From assembly GCA_904501875.1 (NCBI GenBank), contig CAJGCQ010000053.1, positions 1 to 7,881 of the forward strand: a DNA stretch of 7,881 nt. The letters run 5' to 3'. A model generated the notes under the pieces. That model saw nothing but the letters and a program-made list of their open reading frames with translations. It searched no databases and had not been told where the DNA came from. Numbering within the stretch: the stretch's first letter is position 1; each line of letters starts with the position of its first letter. A program made the translations under genes and the position numbers. Below are positions 1 to 5,631 of this stretch, one piece after another. The stretch comes from Clostridiaceae bacterium (GTDB lineage Bacteria > Bacillota > Clostridia > Oscillospirales > Acutalibacteraceae).

Positions 1-561
1 CCAGAAGGTTTGGGGGAAATAAAGCTTATTATCTAAAATATAGCTTGAAAGATAAAGCTTGTTCCAGGGTGTGTAAAGCAAATTTTTGTCAAAGAGCTTA
101 TGTGCATTTTCTCTAAACTCACGCTGACTGCTGAAGACCTTGTCTTCACTAAACTGCTCCTGAACAAATTTTTCGGTGTCGGAGTAATAGGTATCAATAT
201 AATAGCCCGCCACCACAAGCTGGGAATTATTTTCCTCGGCAAGGTTATACATTTCCTCAAGCATAGTAGGCTCGGTCCAGTCGTCCGAGTCCATAAAATA
301 CATATACTTACCCTTTGCCTTATCAATAGCGACATTGCGTGCGCTCGGTGCGCCGCCGTTTTCCTTATGAATGACTATAATACGGGGGTCGTTCTTTGCA
401 TATTCATCACAGATTTCGCCGCTTCTGTCCTTAGTGCCGTCATCAACGCAGAAAAACTCCCAATCGGTAAGGGTTTGCTTTTGGATACTTTCAATCGCCT
501 TGCCGACATAATCCTCAACGCCGTAAACGGGCATTATAATGCTAACCTTAACTTCTCCCAT
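1..561 (-). CDS. Family 2 glycosyltransferase, N-terminal 187 residues (cut by window edge)
   Basis: The open frame runs without a stop from an ATG at 561 off the left edge, so only the N-terminal half is visible. It is a GT-A fold, family-2 glycosyltransferase, which transfers a sugar from a nucleotide-sugar donor at the cytoplasmic face. Visible motifs are the first beta strand VSIIMPVYG (residues 6-14), the nucleotide-binding acidic pair D40-D41 in VDDGTKD, the ENGGAPSARN segment (68-77), and the metal-binding DxD in MDSDDW (D91, D93). The TPWNKLY segment (164-170) is typical of EpsJ/WcaA-like enzymes of polysaccharide clusters. Its ATG overlaps the glf stop codon by one base (TAATG), so translation is probably coupled to glf. 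That context suggests it works on a galactofuranose-containing surface glycan. Donor and acceptor cannot be read from the sequence, and the C-terminus is missing. Confidence 0.9.
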   Translation of the reverse strand, partial: MGEVKVSIIMPVYGVEDYVGKAIESIQKQTLTDWEFFCVDDGTKDRSGEICDEYAKNDPRIIVIHKENGGAPSARNVAIDKAKGKYMYFMDSDDWTEPTMLEEMYNLAEENNSQLVVAGYYIDTYYSDTEKFVQEQFSEDKVFSSQREFRENAHKLFDKNLLYTPWNKLYLSSYILDNKLYFPQTFW

Positions 562-1664
562 TATTTGCCAAACTCCCTATCGGTAAGGTTAAGTGCGGAA
601 GCTATAACCTTATCCATATCGTAATACTTGTATTCAGCCAATCTGCCGCCGAAAAGCATATTGTCCTTTTTGTCTGCCAACTCTTTATATTTAGCGAAAA
701 GCTCTGTGTTCTTTTCGTCGTTTATCGGATAATAGGGCTCCATACCCTCTTTCCAGTCGGCGGGATACTCACGGGTTATAACGGTTTTATCGCTTTCGGT
801 ATTTTCAAAGTGCTTGTGCTCAATAACACGGGTATAGGGTATTTCCCGTTCGGTATAGTTTACAACCGCAACACCCTGATGGTTTTCTTCATTGAGGGTC
901 TCTGTTTCAAACCTGAGACTTCTGTACTCAAGCTTACCGTAGCAGTAATCAAAAAGCGAATCGAGGGTTCCCGTATAAAGGACCTTATCCGCCATAGCGT
1001 TATACTTTTCACGGTCGGAGTTATAGTCGGTATTAAGCATAACATCACAGCCTTCAAAGAGCTTGTCCGTTAATACGTTGTAGCCTCCTATCGGTATACC
1101 CTGATAGAGGTCGTTAAAGTAGTTATTATCATAAATATATCTTACGGGCAGACGCTTGATAATAAAGCTCGGAAGCTCGGTACAGCTTCTTCCCCACTGC
1201 TTTTCGGTATAGCCCTTAATAAGCTTGCGGTAAATATCCTCACCCACAAGGCTTATGGCCTGCTCCTCAAGATTTTTCGGCTCCCCCTGTACGGCAGAGC
1301 GCTGTTTTTCAATGATGGCCTTAGCCTCGGCGGGAGTTCTCACACCCCACATTTTGCTAAAGGTATTCATATTAAAGGGCAAATTATACATCTCACCCTT
1401 GTAGCAGGCAACGGGGCAGTTGGTATAACGGTTAAATTCCGTAATGGAATTTACAAATTCCCAAACACGGCGGTCGGAAGTATGGAAAATGTGCGCACCG
1501 TATTTATGAACATGTATACCGCTTACATCCTCGCAATAGATATTGCCCCCTAAATGAGACCTTTTTTCGATAACAAGGCACTTTTTCCCATTTTTTCGTG
1601 CCTGATATGCAAATACGGCGGAAAAAAGCCCTCCGCCAACCAGAAGATAATCGTATTTATTCAT
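561..1664 (-). CDS. glf: UDP-galactopyranose mutase
   Basis: A 367-residue flavoenzyme that interconverts UDP-galactopyranose and UDP-galactofuranose in the cytoplasm, supplying the galactofuranose donor for surface glycans. The length is normal for the bacterial family. The N-terminus is the FAD-binding Rossmann strand with glycine-rich LLVGGGLFSAVFA (7-19) and the acidic end E33. The histidine loop YGAHIFHTSD (55-64) carries H58 and H61. GYTEKQWG (151-158), R171 in KRLPVR, R279 in YTRVIEHKHF, the YYP at 311-313 and GRLAEYKYYDMD (340-351) match the substrate-phosphate and flavin-binding positions of Glf. The frame is open upstream to a GTG at 1796, but I chose the ATG at 1664. The protein family starts there, and a consensus promoter with a predicted start near 1698 lies inside the longer frame. 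A modest AAGGGG sits about 13 nt upstream. It heads a unit with the downstream glycosyltransferase. Confidence 0.96.
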   Translation of the reverse strand: MNKYDYLLVGGGLFSAVFAYQARKNGKKCLVIEKRSHLGGNIYCEDVSGIHVHKYGAHIFHTSDRRVWEFVNSITEFNRYTNCPVACYKGEMYNLPFNMNTFSKMWGVRTPAEAKAIIEKQRSAVQGEPKNLEEQAISLVGEDIYRKLIKGYTEKQWGRSCTELPSFIIKRLPVRYIYDNNYFNDLYQGIPIGGYNVLTDKLFEGCDVMLNTDYNSDREKYNAMADKVLYTGTLDSLFDYCYGKLEYRSLRFETETLNEENHQGVAVVNYTEREIPYTRVIEHKHFENTESDKTVITREYPADWKEGMEPYYPINDEKNTELFAKYKELADKKDNMLFGGRLAEYKYYDMDKVIASALNLTDREFGK

Positions 1665-1704
1665 AATGCGTATAATCCCCTTATTTTCTATAAATAACAT
1701 AATT

Positions 1705-1733
1705 ATTATAACAAGTAGCGCCTTGATTGTCAA
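1705..1733 (-). promoter_or_regulatory. Consensus sigma-A promoter of glf
   Basis: On the minus strand TTGACA (1733-1728) is followed after exactly 17 bp by TATAAT (1710-1705). Both hexamers match the consensus at all six positions with optimal spacing. Transcription should begin near 1698, giving a leader of roughly 34 nt before the glf ATG at 1664. The promoter makes glf and the glycosyltransferase independent of the aminopeptidase gene upstream and settles the glf start codon. Confidence 0.9.
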
Positions 1734-1792
1734 CCTGAATTGAAGCAAATCGCTATTTTGCAGAATTTTGTAAAAACAATATAAAAAGCGAC

Positions 1793-2863
1793 TCACAGGA
1801 CAATAAGTTCTTTTTTACTTTCGGTTAAATTTTCACACCCGTTTTCGGTAACAAGAACCATATCCTCAATTCTGACTCCAAACTCGTTTTCAATGTAAAT
1901 GCCCGGCTCTACGGTCATAATCATTCCCGTTTCCATCACCGTCTCGCAAACCGTGTTGCAGGCGGGGCTTTCGTGTATTTCTAACCCGACGCTGTGACCG
2001 AGTCCGTGACCGAAGCAGTCGCCGTAGCCCGCCCCCGAAATAATATCCCTTGCTATATGGTCAACCTCTTTGCAGACAACCCCGGACTTTATAAAATCGA
2101 TAGTCTCCTTTTGCGCTTTAAGGACAATTTCATATACCTCTTTTTGCTTATCACTTACCCAGCCTGCCGCTACTGTGCGAGTCATATCCGAACGGTAACC
2201 GCCGCAAACCGCACCGAAGTCCATTGTTATAAAATCGCCGTTTTCTATCTTTTTATCGGTGGGAACGCCGTGGGGCATTGAGGAATTTTTACCCGAAACC
2301 ACTATAAAATCAAAGGAAACTCCCTCACTTCCTAACCCACGCATATAAAACTCCATATCAAGCACAATCTCCCTCTCGGTGCGACCTGGGCCGATATTAC
2401 CCAAAATATAACTAAAGGTCTCATCGGTCATTCGCTGGGCTTTTTTAATGAGTTCAATTTCATCATTCGACTTTATACTGCGCTGTTTTGAAATAAGGCT
2501 TTGTATTTTTCCGTCCGAGCTGAAAGCAAAATCGGGCAGTCTGTTTTTAAGGGACGAAAAGGCGGAAAGACTAACCGTATCGGTCTCAAGGTAGACCGTT
2601 TTTATTTTTTGGGAAGCAAGAAGCTCCCCTAACTGATTTGCAAAGTTTTTAAGCAGTTGAACCTCACAGCTGTCTACCGTTTGTTTTGCCTTTTCAAAAT
2701 AGCGGAAATCTATTAAAAATATCGCCTTCTGCCTTGTTACGGCCACATACCCCGCCGATGAATGAAAGCCGGTATAATAAAGTCTATTCGCATCCGATGA
2801 GATTAGCGCCGCCTCCCCCTCCTTCAAATTATTCTGTAAAAATTCAATCCTTGTCTTTATCAT
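1793..2863 (-). CDS. M24-family metallopeptidase (Xaa-Pro aminopeptidase/dipeptidase type)
   Basis: A 356-residue, cytoplasmic two-metal peptidase of the pita-bread fold, expected to release the N-terminal residue from peptides with proline in second position. The N-terminal creatinase-like domain spans about residues 1-120 (LYYTGFHSSAGY at 28-39) and the catalytic domain the rest. All five metal ligands are present: D215 in MDFGA, D226 in SDMTRT, H290 in GHGLGHSVG, E319 in TVEPG and E333 in VRIED. The accessory histidines H198 (MPHG), H286 and H297 are also there, with the spacing seen in E. coli PepP. The length fits the short Firmicutes Xaa-Pro peptidases, so PepP and PepQ activity cannot be separated. 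The ATG at 2863 lies inside the 3' end of the symporter gene (20-nt overlap) and has a GAGGA site about 7 nt upstream, so the two are co-transcribed. No signal peptide is visible. Confidence 0.93.
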   Translation of the reverse strand: MIKTRIEFLQNNLKEGEAALISSDANRLYYTGFHSSAGYVAVTRQKAIFLIDFRYFEKAKQTVDSCEVQLLKNFANQLGELLASQKIKTVYLETDTVSLSAFSSLKNRLPDFAFSSDGKIQSLISKQRSIKSNDEIELIKKAQRMTDETFSYILGNIGPGRTEREIVLDMEFYMRGLGSEGVSFDFIVVSGKNSSMPHGVPTDKKIENGDFITMDFGAVCGGYRSDMTRTVAAGWVSDKQKEVYEIVLKAQKETIDFIKSGVVCKEVDHIARDIISGAGYGDCFGHGLGHSVGLEIHESPACNTVCETVMETGMIMTVEPGIYIENEFGVRIEDMVLVTENGCENLTESKKELIVL

Positions 2864-4169
2864 TCATATTCCTCATTTCTTTAATTGCGGTGTCACTTAG
2901 CATAATCACAGCAAAAACATTGACACAAAGCATAATTCCGTTAAAAAACGCCGAAAGCCGCCACGCCGTTTCAATTTTGCAAACCGCTCCCGCAAGGCAA
3001 AAGAACGGGTAAATTGCGGTAAATATCCTTTCTCCCCTTTTGCCGAAAAGGTAAGCAGAACATTTAACACCATAAAGCCCCCAGCCAATAACGCTGGACA
3101 GACCGAAAAGGCACATCATAACAACAAGCAAAACCATGCCCAAATTTCCATAGGTGCAGGAAAGCGCACTCGCCGCAAGCTCGGTTGAGGCGGTTTTCCC
3201 ATATTCTATATTAACCCCGCTCGTTAAAATTGTCAATGCGGTAAGCGTGCATATTACAAGGGTGTCCGCAAAAACCTCAAAAATTCCGTAAAGGCTCTGC
3301 CGCACTCCCTCGTTTTCCTTGGCCGCCGCATGGGCGATAGCTGAGGTGCCGAGCCCCGCCTCGTTAGAAAAAACGCCCCGAGAAGCCCCCGTTACCGCCG
3401 TGTTAATAACCGAACCCACAGCGCCGCCCGTAACGGCTTCTGGCTCAAATGCCCCTTTTAGTATCATCATGAATGCATTCGGCAGGGAATTTATGTTAAT
3501 AATAATTACACCAAGGGTCATAATAATATAAAGAAGTGCCATAAGCGGTACTATTTTTTCGGTTATATTTCCTATCCGCTTTGCCCCGCCTATTATAACG
3601 GCGGCTGTCATTACCGCAAAGCCGACGCCAAGCAGGAGCTTTACCCCCTTTCCCGTGTCAAGTGCAGCAACAACAGAACCTGTTTGAGTGATATTTCCGC
3701 TGAAAAAGGCGGCTAATATGCCGGCGACACTAAAAACAAACACCAACGAAGCTAAGGAGTCAGAAAGCCCGTTTTTTATATAATACATAGGCCCGCCGCC
3801 CTTTTTGTCTTTAAATTTAAGGGCTAAAATTATTTCGGCAGACTTTACAGCCATTCCCGCAAGGGCGCTCATCCACATCCAAAATACTGCACCCGCACCT
3901 CCTACGGCAATCGCCCCTGCAACCCCCGCAATATTCCCCGTGCCGATGGTGGAAGAAAGCGCAGTACACGCCGCCTGAAAGGGGCTTATGCCGTCCTTTG
4001 ATTTCTTTTTTGAAAACGCACCGCCCAAAGCGTGTTTAATTGACAGCGGTAAAAACCTAAACTGAAAAAAACCGCTTTTTACCGTTAGATATGCACCGCA
4101 AATTACAAGAAATGCAAAAGGGAGCATACTCGAAATCAATTTTTCACCAAATTCAAATATTTCCTTCAC
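2844..4169 (-). CDS. Sodium:alanine/glycine symporter, AGCS family
   Basis: A 441-residue inner-membrane transporter of the AGCS (alanine or glycine:cation symporter) family, which uses the sodium gradient to import alanine, glycine or similar small amino acids. The protein is almost entirely hydrophobic helices, about ten or eleven, starting at residues 15-30. The family signatures are clear: the unwound-helix segment SSTIGTGNIAGVAGAIAVGG (72-91), GGGPMYYIKNGL (124-135), and GVFSNEAGLGTSAIAHAAA (265-283). The start is a GTG at 4169, preceded by AGGATGGGG; the ATG inside that purine-rich stretch is out of frame and stops after four codons. The charged tail (NMNDKDKD) is encoded across the start of the peptidase gene. 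Co-transcription with a peptidase fits uptake and use of peptide-derived amino acids. No riboswitch or T-box is visible upstream; the intergenic space is too short. The exact substrate is unknown. Confidence 0.95.
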   Translation of the reverse strand: MKEIFEFGEKLISSMLPFAFLVICGAYLTVKSGFFQFRFLPLSIKHALGGAFSKKKSKDGISPFQAACTALSSTIGTGNIAGVAGAIAVGGAGAVFWMWMSALAGMAVKSAEIILALKFKDKKGGGPMYYIKNGLSDSLASLVFVFSVAGILAAFFSGNITQTGSVVAALDTGKGVKLLLGVGFAVMTAAVIIGGAKRIGNITEKIVPLMALLYIIMTLGVIIININSLPNAFMMILKGAFEPEAVTGGAVGSVINTAVTGASRGVFSNEAGLGTSAIAHAAAKENEGVRQSLYGIFEVFADTLVICTLTALTILTSGVNIEYGKTASTELAASALSCTYGNLGMVLLVVMMCLFGLSSVIGWGLYGVKCSAYLFGKRGERIFTAIYPFFCLAGAVCKIETAWRLSAFFNGIMLCVNVFAVIMLSDTAIKEMRNMNDKDKD

Positions 4170-4221
4170 AAAATCCCCATCCTATTCATTAAAAAATATT
4201 AAATTGATGAAGGATTTATGA

Positions 4222-4250
4222 ATTATATGTATTTTTCGAATAAAATTCGC
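4222..4250 (-). promoter_or_regulatory. Possible promoter of the symporter-peptidase unit
   Basis: On the minus strand a perfect -10 TATAAT (4227-4222) lies about 53 nt upstream of the GTG start. The hexamer 17 bp further upstream (CGAATT) is a poor -35, so activity may depend on an activator or the call may be wrong. It shares the 148-bp divergent region with the phosphoribosyltransferase promoter. A small perfect inverted repeat CGAAT-aaa-ATTCG (4237-4249) falls between the two promoters. Confidence 0.3.
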
Positions 4251-4259
4251 TCTGATTAC

Positions 4260-4288
4260 TTGATTTTTTAATGGAAATTGCTTAAAAT
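4260..4288 (+). promoter_or_regulatory. Sigma-A promoter of the phosphoribosyltransferase-like gene
   Basis: TTGATT (4260-4265), a 17-bp spacer, then TAAAAT (4283-4288): four of six and five of six consensus bases with optimal spacing. The start site would be near 4295, leaving a leader of about 23 nt that holds the strong TAGGAGG ribosome binding site (4304-4310) before the ATG at 4318. There is no room for a leader-based regulatory RNA. Confidence 0.7.
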
Positions 4289-4317
4289 AGAATTAGAAAT
4301 TTTTAGGAGGTTTCTTT

Positions 4318-4959
4318 ATGCCGACAAACGAAAGCTATAAAATCCGTACAAAGAGAAACAATCTTTTTCTTCGTATAACTAAAGGGCACTTTGCCACCAG
4401 TCACAGTCATACTAACTATTATATTGATGTAACAGCACAGAAGTCCCGTCTTTCCGAGGCGAAGGCGGTTGCGGAAGAACTGCTGACTTACTATCACCAC
4501 AACACTATCATCGATACAATTCTCTGTCTTGACGGAACTCAGGTTATAGGCACCTGCCTTGCCGAGGGGCTTACCAAGGACGATTTTTCAAATATGAACG
4601 CCCACCAGACCATTTATGTAGCAACCCCCGAGCATACAACGGGCAGTCAGCTTATCTTCCGCGACAACACCGCTTCTATGATTCGAGGAAAGCATGTACT
4701 TATTTTGGAGGCTTCTATCTCTACAGGCTACACAGCACAGGCGGCTGTAGAAGCGGTTAAGTATTACGGCGGCGATGTTGTGGGAATTTCGGCAATTTTC
4801 TCAACGGTTGATTCCTTCGGCGGATTCCCCGTTTATTCGGTATTCAACCCCAACGACCTGCCCGATTACCAGAGCTTCCCCGCCCACGAATGCCCCCAGT
4901 GCCGTGCGGGCAAAAAGCTTGATGCCCTCGTAAACGGCTTCGGTTATTCTAAAATTTGA
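4318..4959 (+). CDS. Orotate-phosphoribosyltransferase-like protein of uncertain substrate
   Basis: A 213-residue cytoplasmic protein with the type I phosphoribosyltransferase fold. The N-terminal TKGHFATSHSHTNYYIDVT (21-39) resembles the hood segment of orotate phosphoribosyltransferase. The PRPP-binding signature, normally two acidic residues followed by a TG-containing loop, appears as VLILEASISTGYT (127-139). The first acid is E131, the second is replaced by A132, and the STG loop is kept. I do not see the lysine-rich catalytic loop of true OPRTases before it. The C-terminus has HECPQCRAG (190-198), a CxxC that could be structural or metal-binding. It is monocistronic, with its own promoter and a hairpin terminator, and no pyr genes lie nearby. 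I believe similar proteins are widespread in Clostridia under the OPRT label. Membership of the superfamily is well supported; orotate as substrate is not, and a regulatory or non-catalytic role is possible. Confidence 0.8.
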   Translation: MPTNESYKIRTKRNNLFLRITKGHFATSHSHTNYYIDVTAQKSRLSEAKAVAEELLTYYHHNTIIDTILCLDGTQVIGTCLAEGLTKDDFSNMNAHQTIYVATPEHTTGSQLIFRDNTASMIRGKHVLILEASISTGYTAQAAVEAVKYYGGDVVGISAIFSTVDSFGGFPVYSVFNPNDLPDYQSFPAHECPQCRAGKKLDALVNGFGYSKI

Positions 4960-4974
4960 TTTTTAATATAATAC

Positions 4975-5004
4975 AACGGACGGTCGAGATCGACTGTCCG
5001 TTTT
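4975..5004 (+). terminator. Hairpin terminator of the phosphoribosyltransferase-like gene
   Basis: Arms 4975-4987 and 4990-5002 pair over 13 positions with a single G-U wobble. The top of the stem (TCGA on both sides) would open to form the loop. TTTT (5001-5004) follows. It begins 16 nt after the stop codon at 4959, as expected for an intrinsic terminator, though the U-tract is short. Confidence 0.7.
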
Positions 5005-5007
5005 CAA

Positions 5008-5043
5008 TTTACACGGGACGATGTGGGCATCGTCCCGTGTAAA
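5008..5043. repeat. Perfect 16-bp palindrome with TGGG loop, likely a dispersed repeat element
   Basis: Arms 5008-5023 and 5028-5043 are exactly complementary around the loop TGGG. The core is GGGACGATG on the left and CATCGTCCC on the right, inside TTTACAC/GTGTAAA. Neither strand has a proper U-run after the stem, so it is not a classical terminator, although it directly follows one. GC-rich palindromes of this style occur in many intergenic copies in Ruminococcaceae-type genomes. Membership in such a REP-like family is inferred from memory of the pattern and cannot be shown from one copy. Confidence 0.6.
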
Positions 5044-5212
5044 ATAGATACGGTTCACCCCTGCCGCCTCCTGAAACATATCTAATCTTTTAATGCTTCT
5101 GCAAAATTTTATATAGTCATAAATTTGCTCCTTTTCGGTTTTAATCATCAGTAAAAAGCTGTATAAACACAAATTTTCCTTTTATTCCTCATATATTTTA
5201 TTATACTATTGC

Positions 5213-5241
5213 TTGATATTATAGGAAAAGTATGTTAGAAT
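5213..5241 (+). promoter_or_regulatory. Sigma-A promoter of the ACT-UPF0210-kinase unit
   Basis: TTGATA (5213-5218), a 17-bp spacer, then TAGAAT (5236-5241), with TG one base before the -10 (extended -10, 5233-5234). Each hexamer matches consensus at five of six positions. The start would be near 5248, and the leader of about 25 nt contains the AAAGGTG ribosome binding site (5258-5264) ahead of the ATG at 5273. Confidence 0.75.
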
Positions 5242-5272
5242 TGAAACAATATTTTCGAAAGGTGAAATAATA

Positions 5273-5542
5273 ATGAAAACAGTAGTATCGGTTATCGGCA
5301 AAGACGCCGTAGGCATCATTTCAAAGGTAAGCGCTGTCTGTGCGGACTGCGGTGCTAATATCGTTGATATTACACAGTCGGTTTTGCAGGATATGTTTGT
5401 AATGGTAATGCTTACAGAGATAGGCGGGCTTAACTGCTCCTTTACCGAATTTTCGGACAAAATGAAGAATTTAGGAACCGACAACAATCTTGATATCCGT
5501 GTTATGCACGAGGATATTTTTAATTCAATGCACCGCATTTAG
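5273..5542 (+). CDS. ACT-domain protein, UPF0237 family
   Basis: An 89-residue single ACT domain, a small-molecule-binding regulatory fold that often senses amino acids and works as a dimer. The N-terminal strand and ligand-loop region is VVSVIGKDAVGIISKVSAV (4-22), with the conserved G9-K-D-x-V-G14. The second strand is GANIVDITQSVLQDMFVMVM (27-46). Length and order match the UPF0237 family, related to the glycine-cleavage regulator GcvR but with one domain instead of two and no catalytic partner fused. AAAGGTG lies 8 nt before the ATG. The UPF0210 gene follows 89 bp downstream; the same pair is adjacent in many Firmicutes, including Streptococcus pneumoniae. The likely role is a ligand sensor or accessory subunit for the UPF0210 protein, which is an inference from pairing. 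The ligand is unknown. Confidence 0.93.
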   Translation: MKTVVSVIGKDAVGIISKVSAVCADCGANIVDITQSVLQDMFVMVMLTEIGGLNCSFTEFSDKMKNLGTDNNLDIRVMHEDIFNSMHRI

Positions 5543-5551
5543 GCTGGCGAG

Positions 5552-5586
5552 AGTCGAACCCGTTACGGTTTGGGTATCCGACTTTT
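5552..5586 (+). other. Weak hairpin between the ACT and UPF0210 genes
   Basis: AGTCG (5552-5556) pairs with CGACT (5579-5583) and ACCC (5558-5561) with GGGT (5572-5575), separated by a 1x3 internal loop, and TTTT follows. It starts 9 nt past the ACT stop. It could attenuate read-through into UPF0210 or merely stabilise the upstream message. With only nine pairs it is a weak terminator at best, and no second promoter is evident before the UPF0210 gene, so I regard the genes as co-transcribed. Confidence 0.3.
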
Positions 5587-5631
5587 CCCGCCTGCTTTGC
5601 ACTCATTTTTGAAATATTAAAGAGGTAGTAT

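Larger units (their letters stand above)
4960..5272. other. 313-bp intergenic region, no convincing gene
   Basis: The left third holds two strong hairpins (4975-5004 and 5008-5043), annotated separately. The right end holds the promoter of the ACT-domain gene. Between them, 5044-5212 is A/T-rich and I see no RNA gene, riboswitch or transposon end. A leftward 69-codon frame from a GTG at 5172 is open through both hairpins and has an AAGGA motif upstream. Its C-terminal half is encoded entirely by the palindromes, so I do not call it a gene. Confidence 0.6.

Noticed and set aside
100..624. Rightward 174-codon frame
   Set aside because: It is antisense to the glycosyltransferase and the end of glf, both of which carry clear family motifs.
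1750..1791. Weak stem TCGCT/AGCGA as a terminator after the peptidase gene
   Set aside because: It has only five plus three pairs with mismatches, a long loop and a short T-run, and its right-hand part overlaps the peptidase end region.
1665..1796. Forty-four-codon N-terminal extension of Glf from a GTG at 1796
   Set aside because: It would overlap the peptidase stop codon, contains a perfect promoter, and precedes the normal family start MNKYDYLLVGGG; the predicted transcript begins near 1698.
4171..4223. Nested complementary segments (ATTCAT/ATGAAT and AAATCC/GGATTT) upstream of the symporter as a riboswitch-like leader
   Set aside because: The arms are only six bases each in A/T-rich sequence, and the predicted transcript start near 4215 would remove part of them; no known glycine riboswitch or T-box core is present.
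4963..5172. Leftward 69-codon frame from a GTG with an AAGGA motif upstream
   Set aside because: Roughly its C-terminal 25 codons are palindromic hairpin sequence including a terminator, no family is recognisable, and no good promoter is seen. Deep conservation outside the hairpins would reopen the case.
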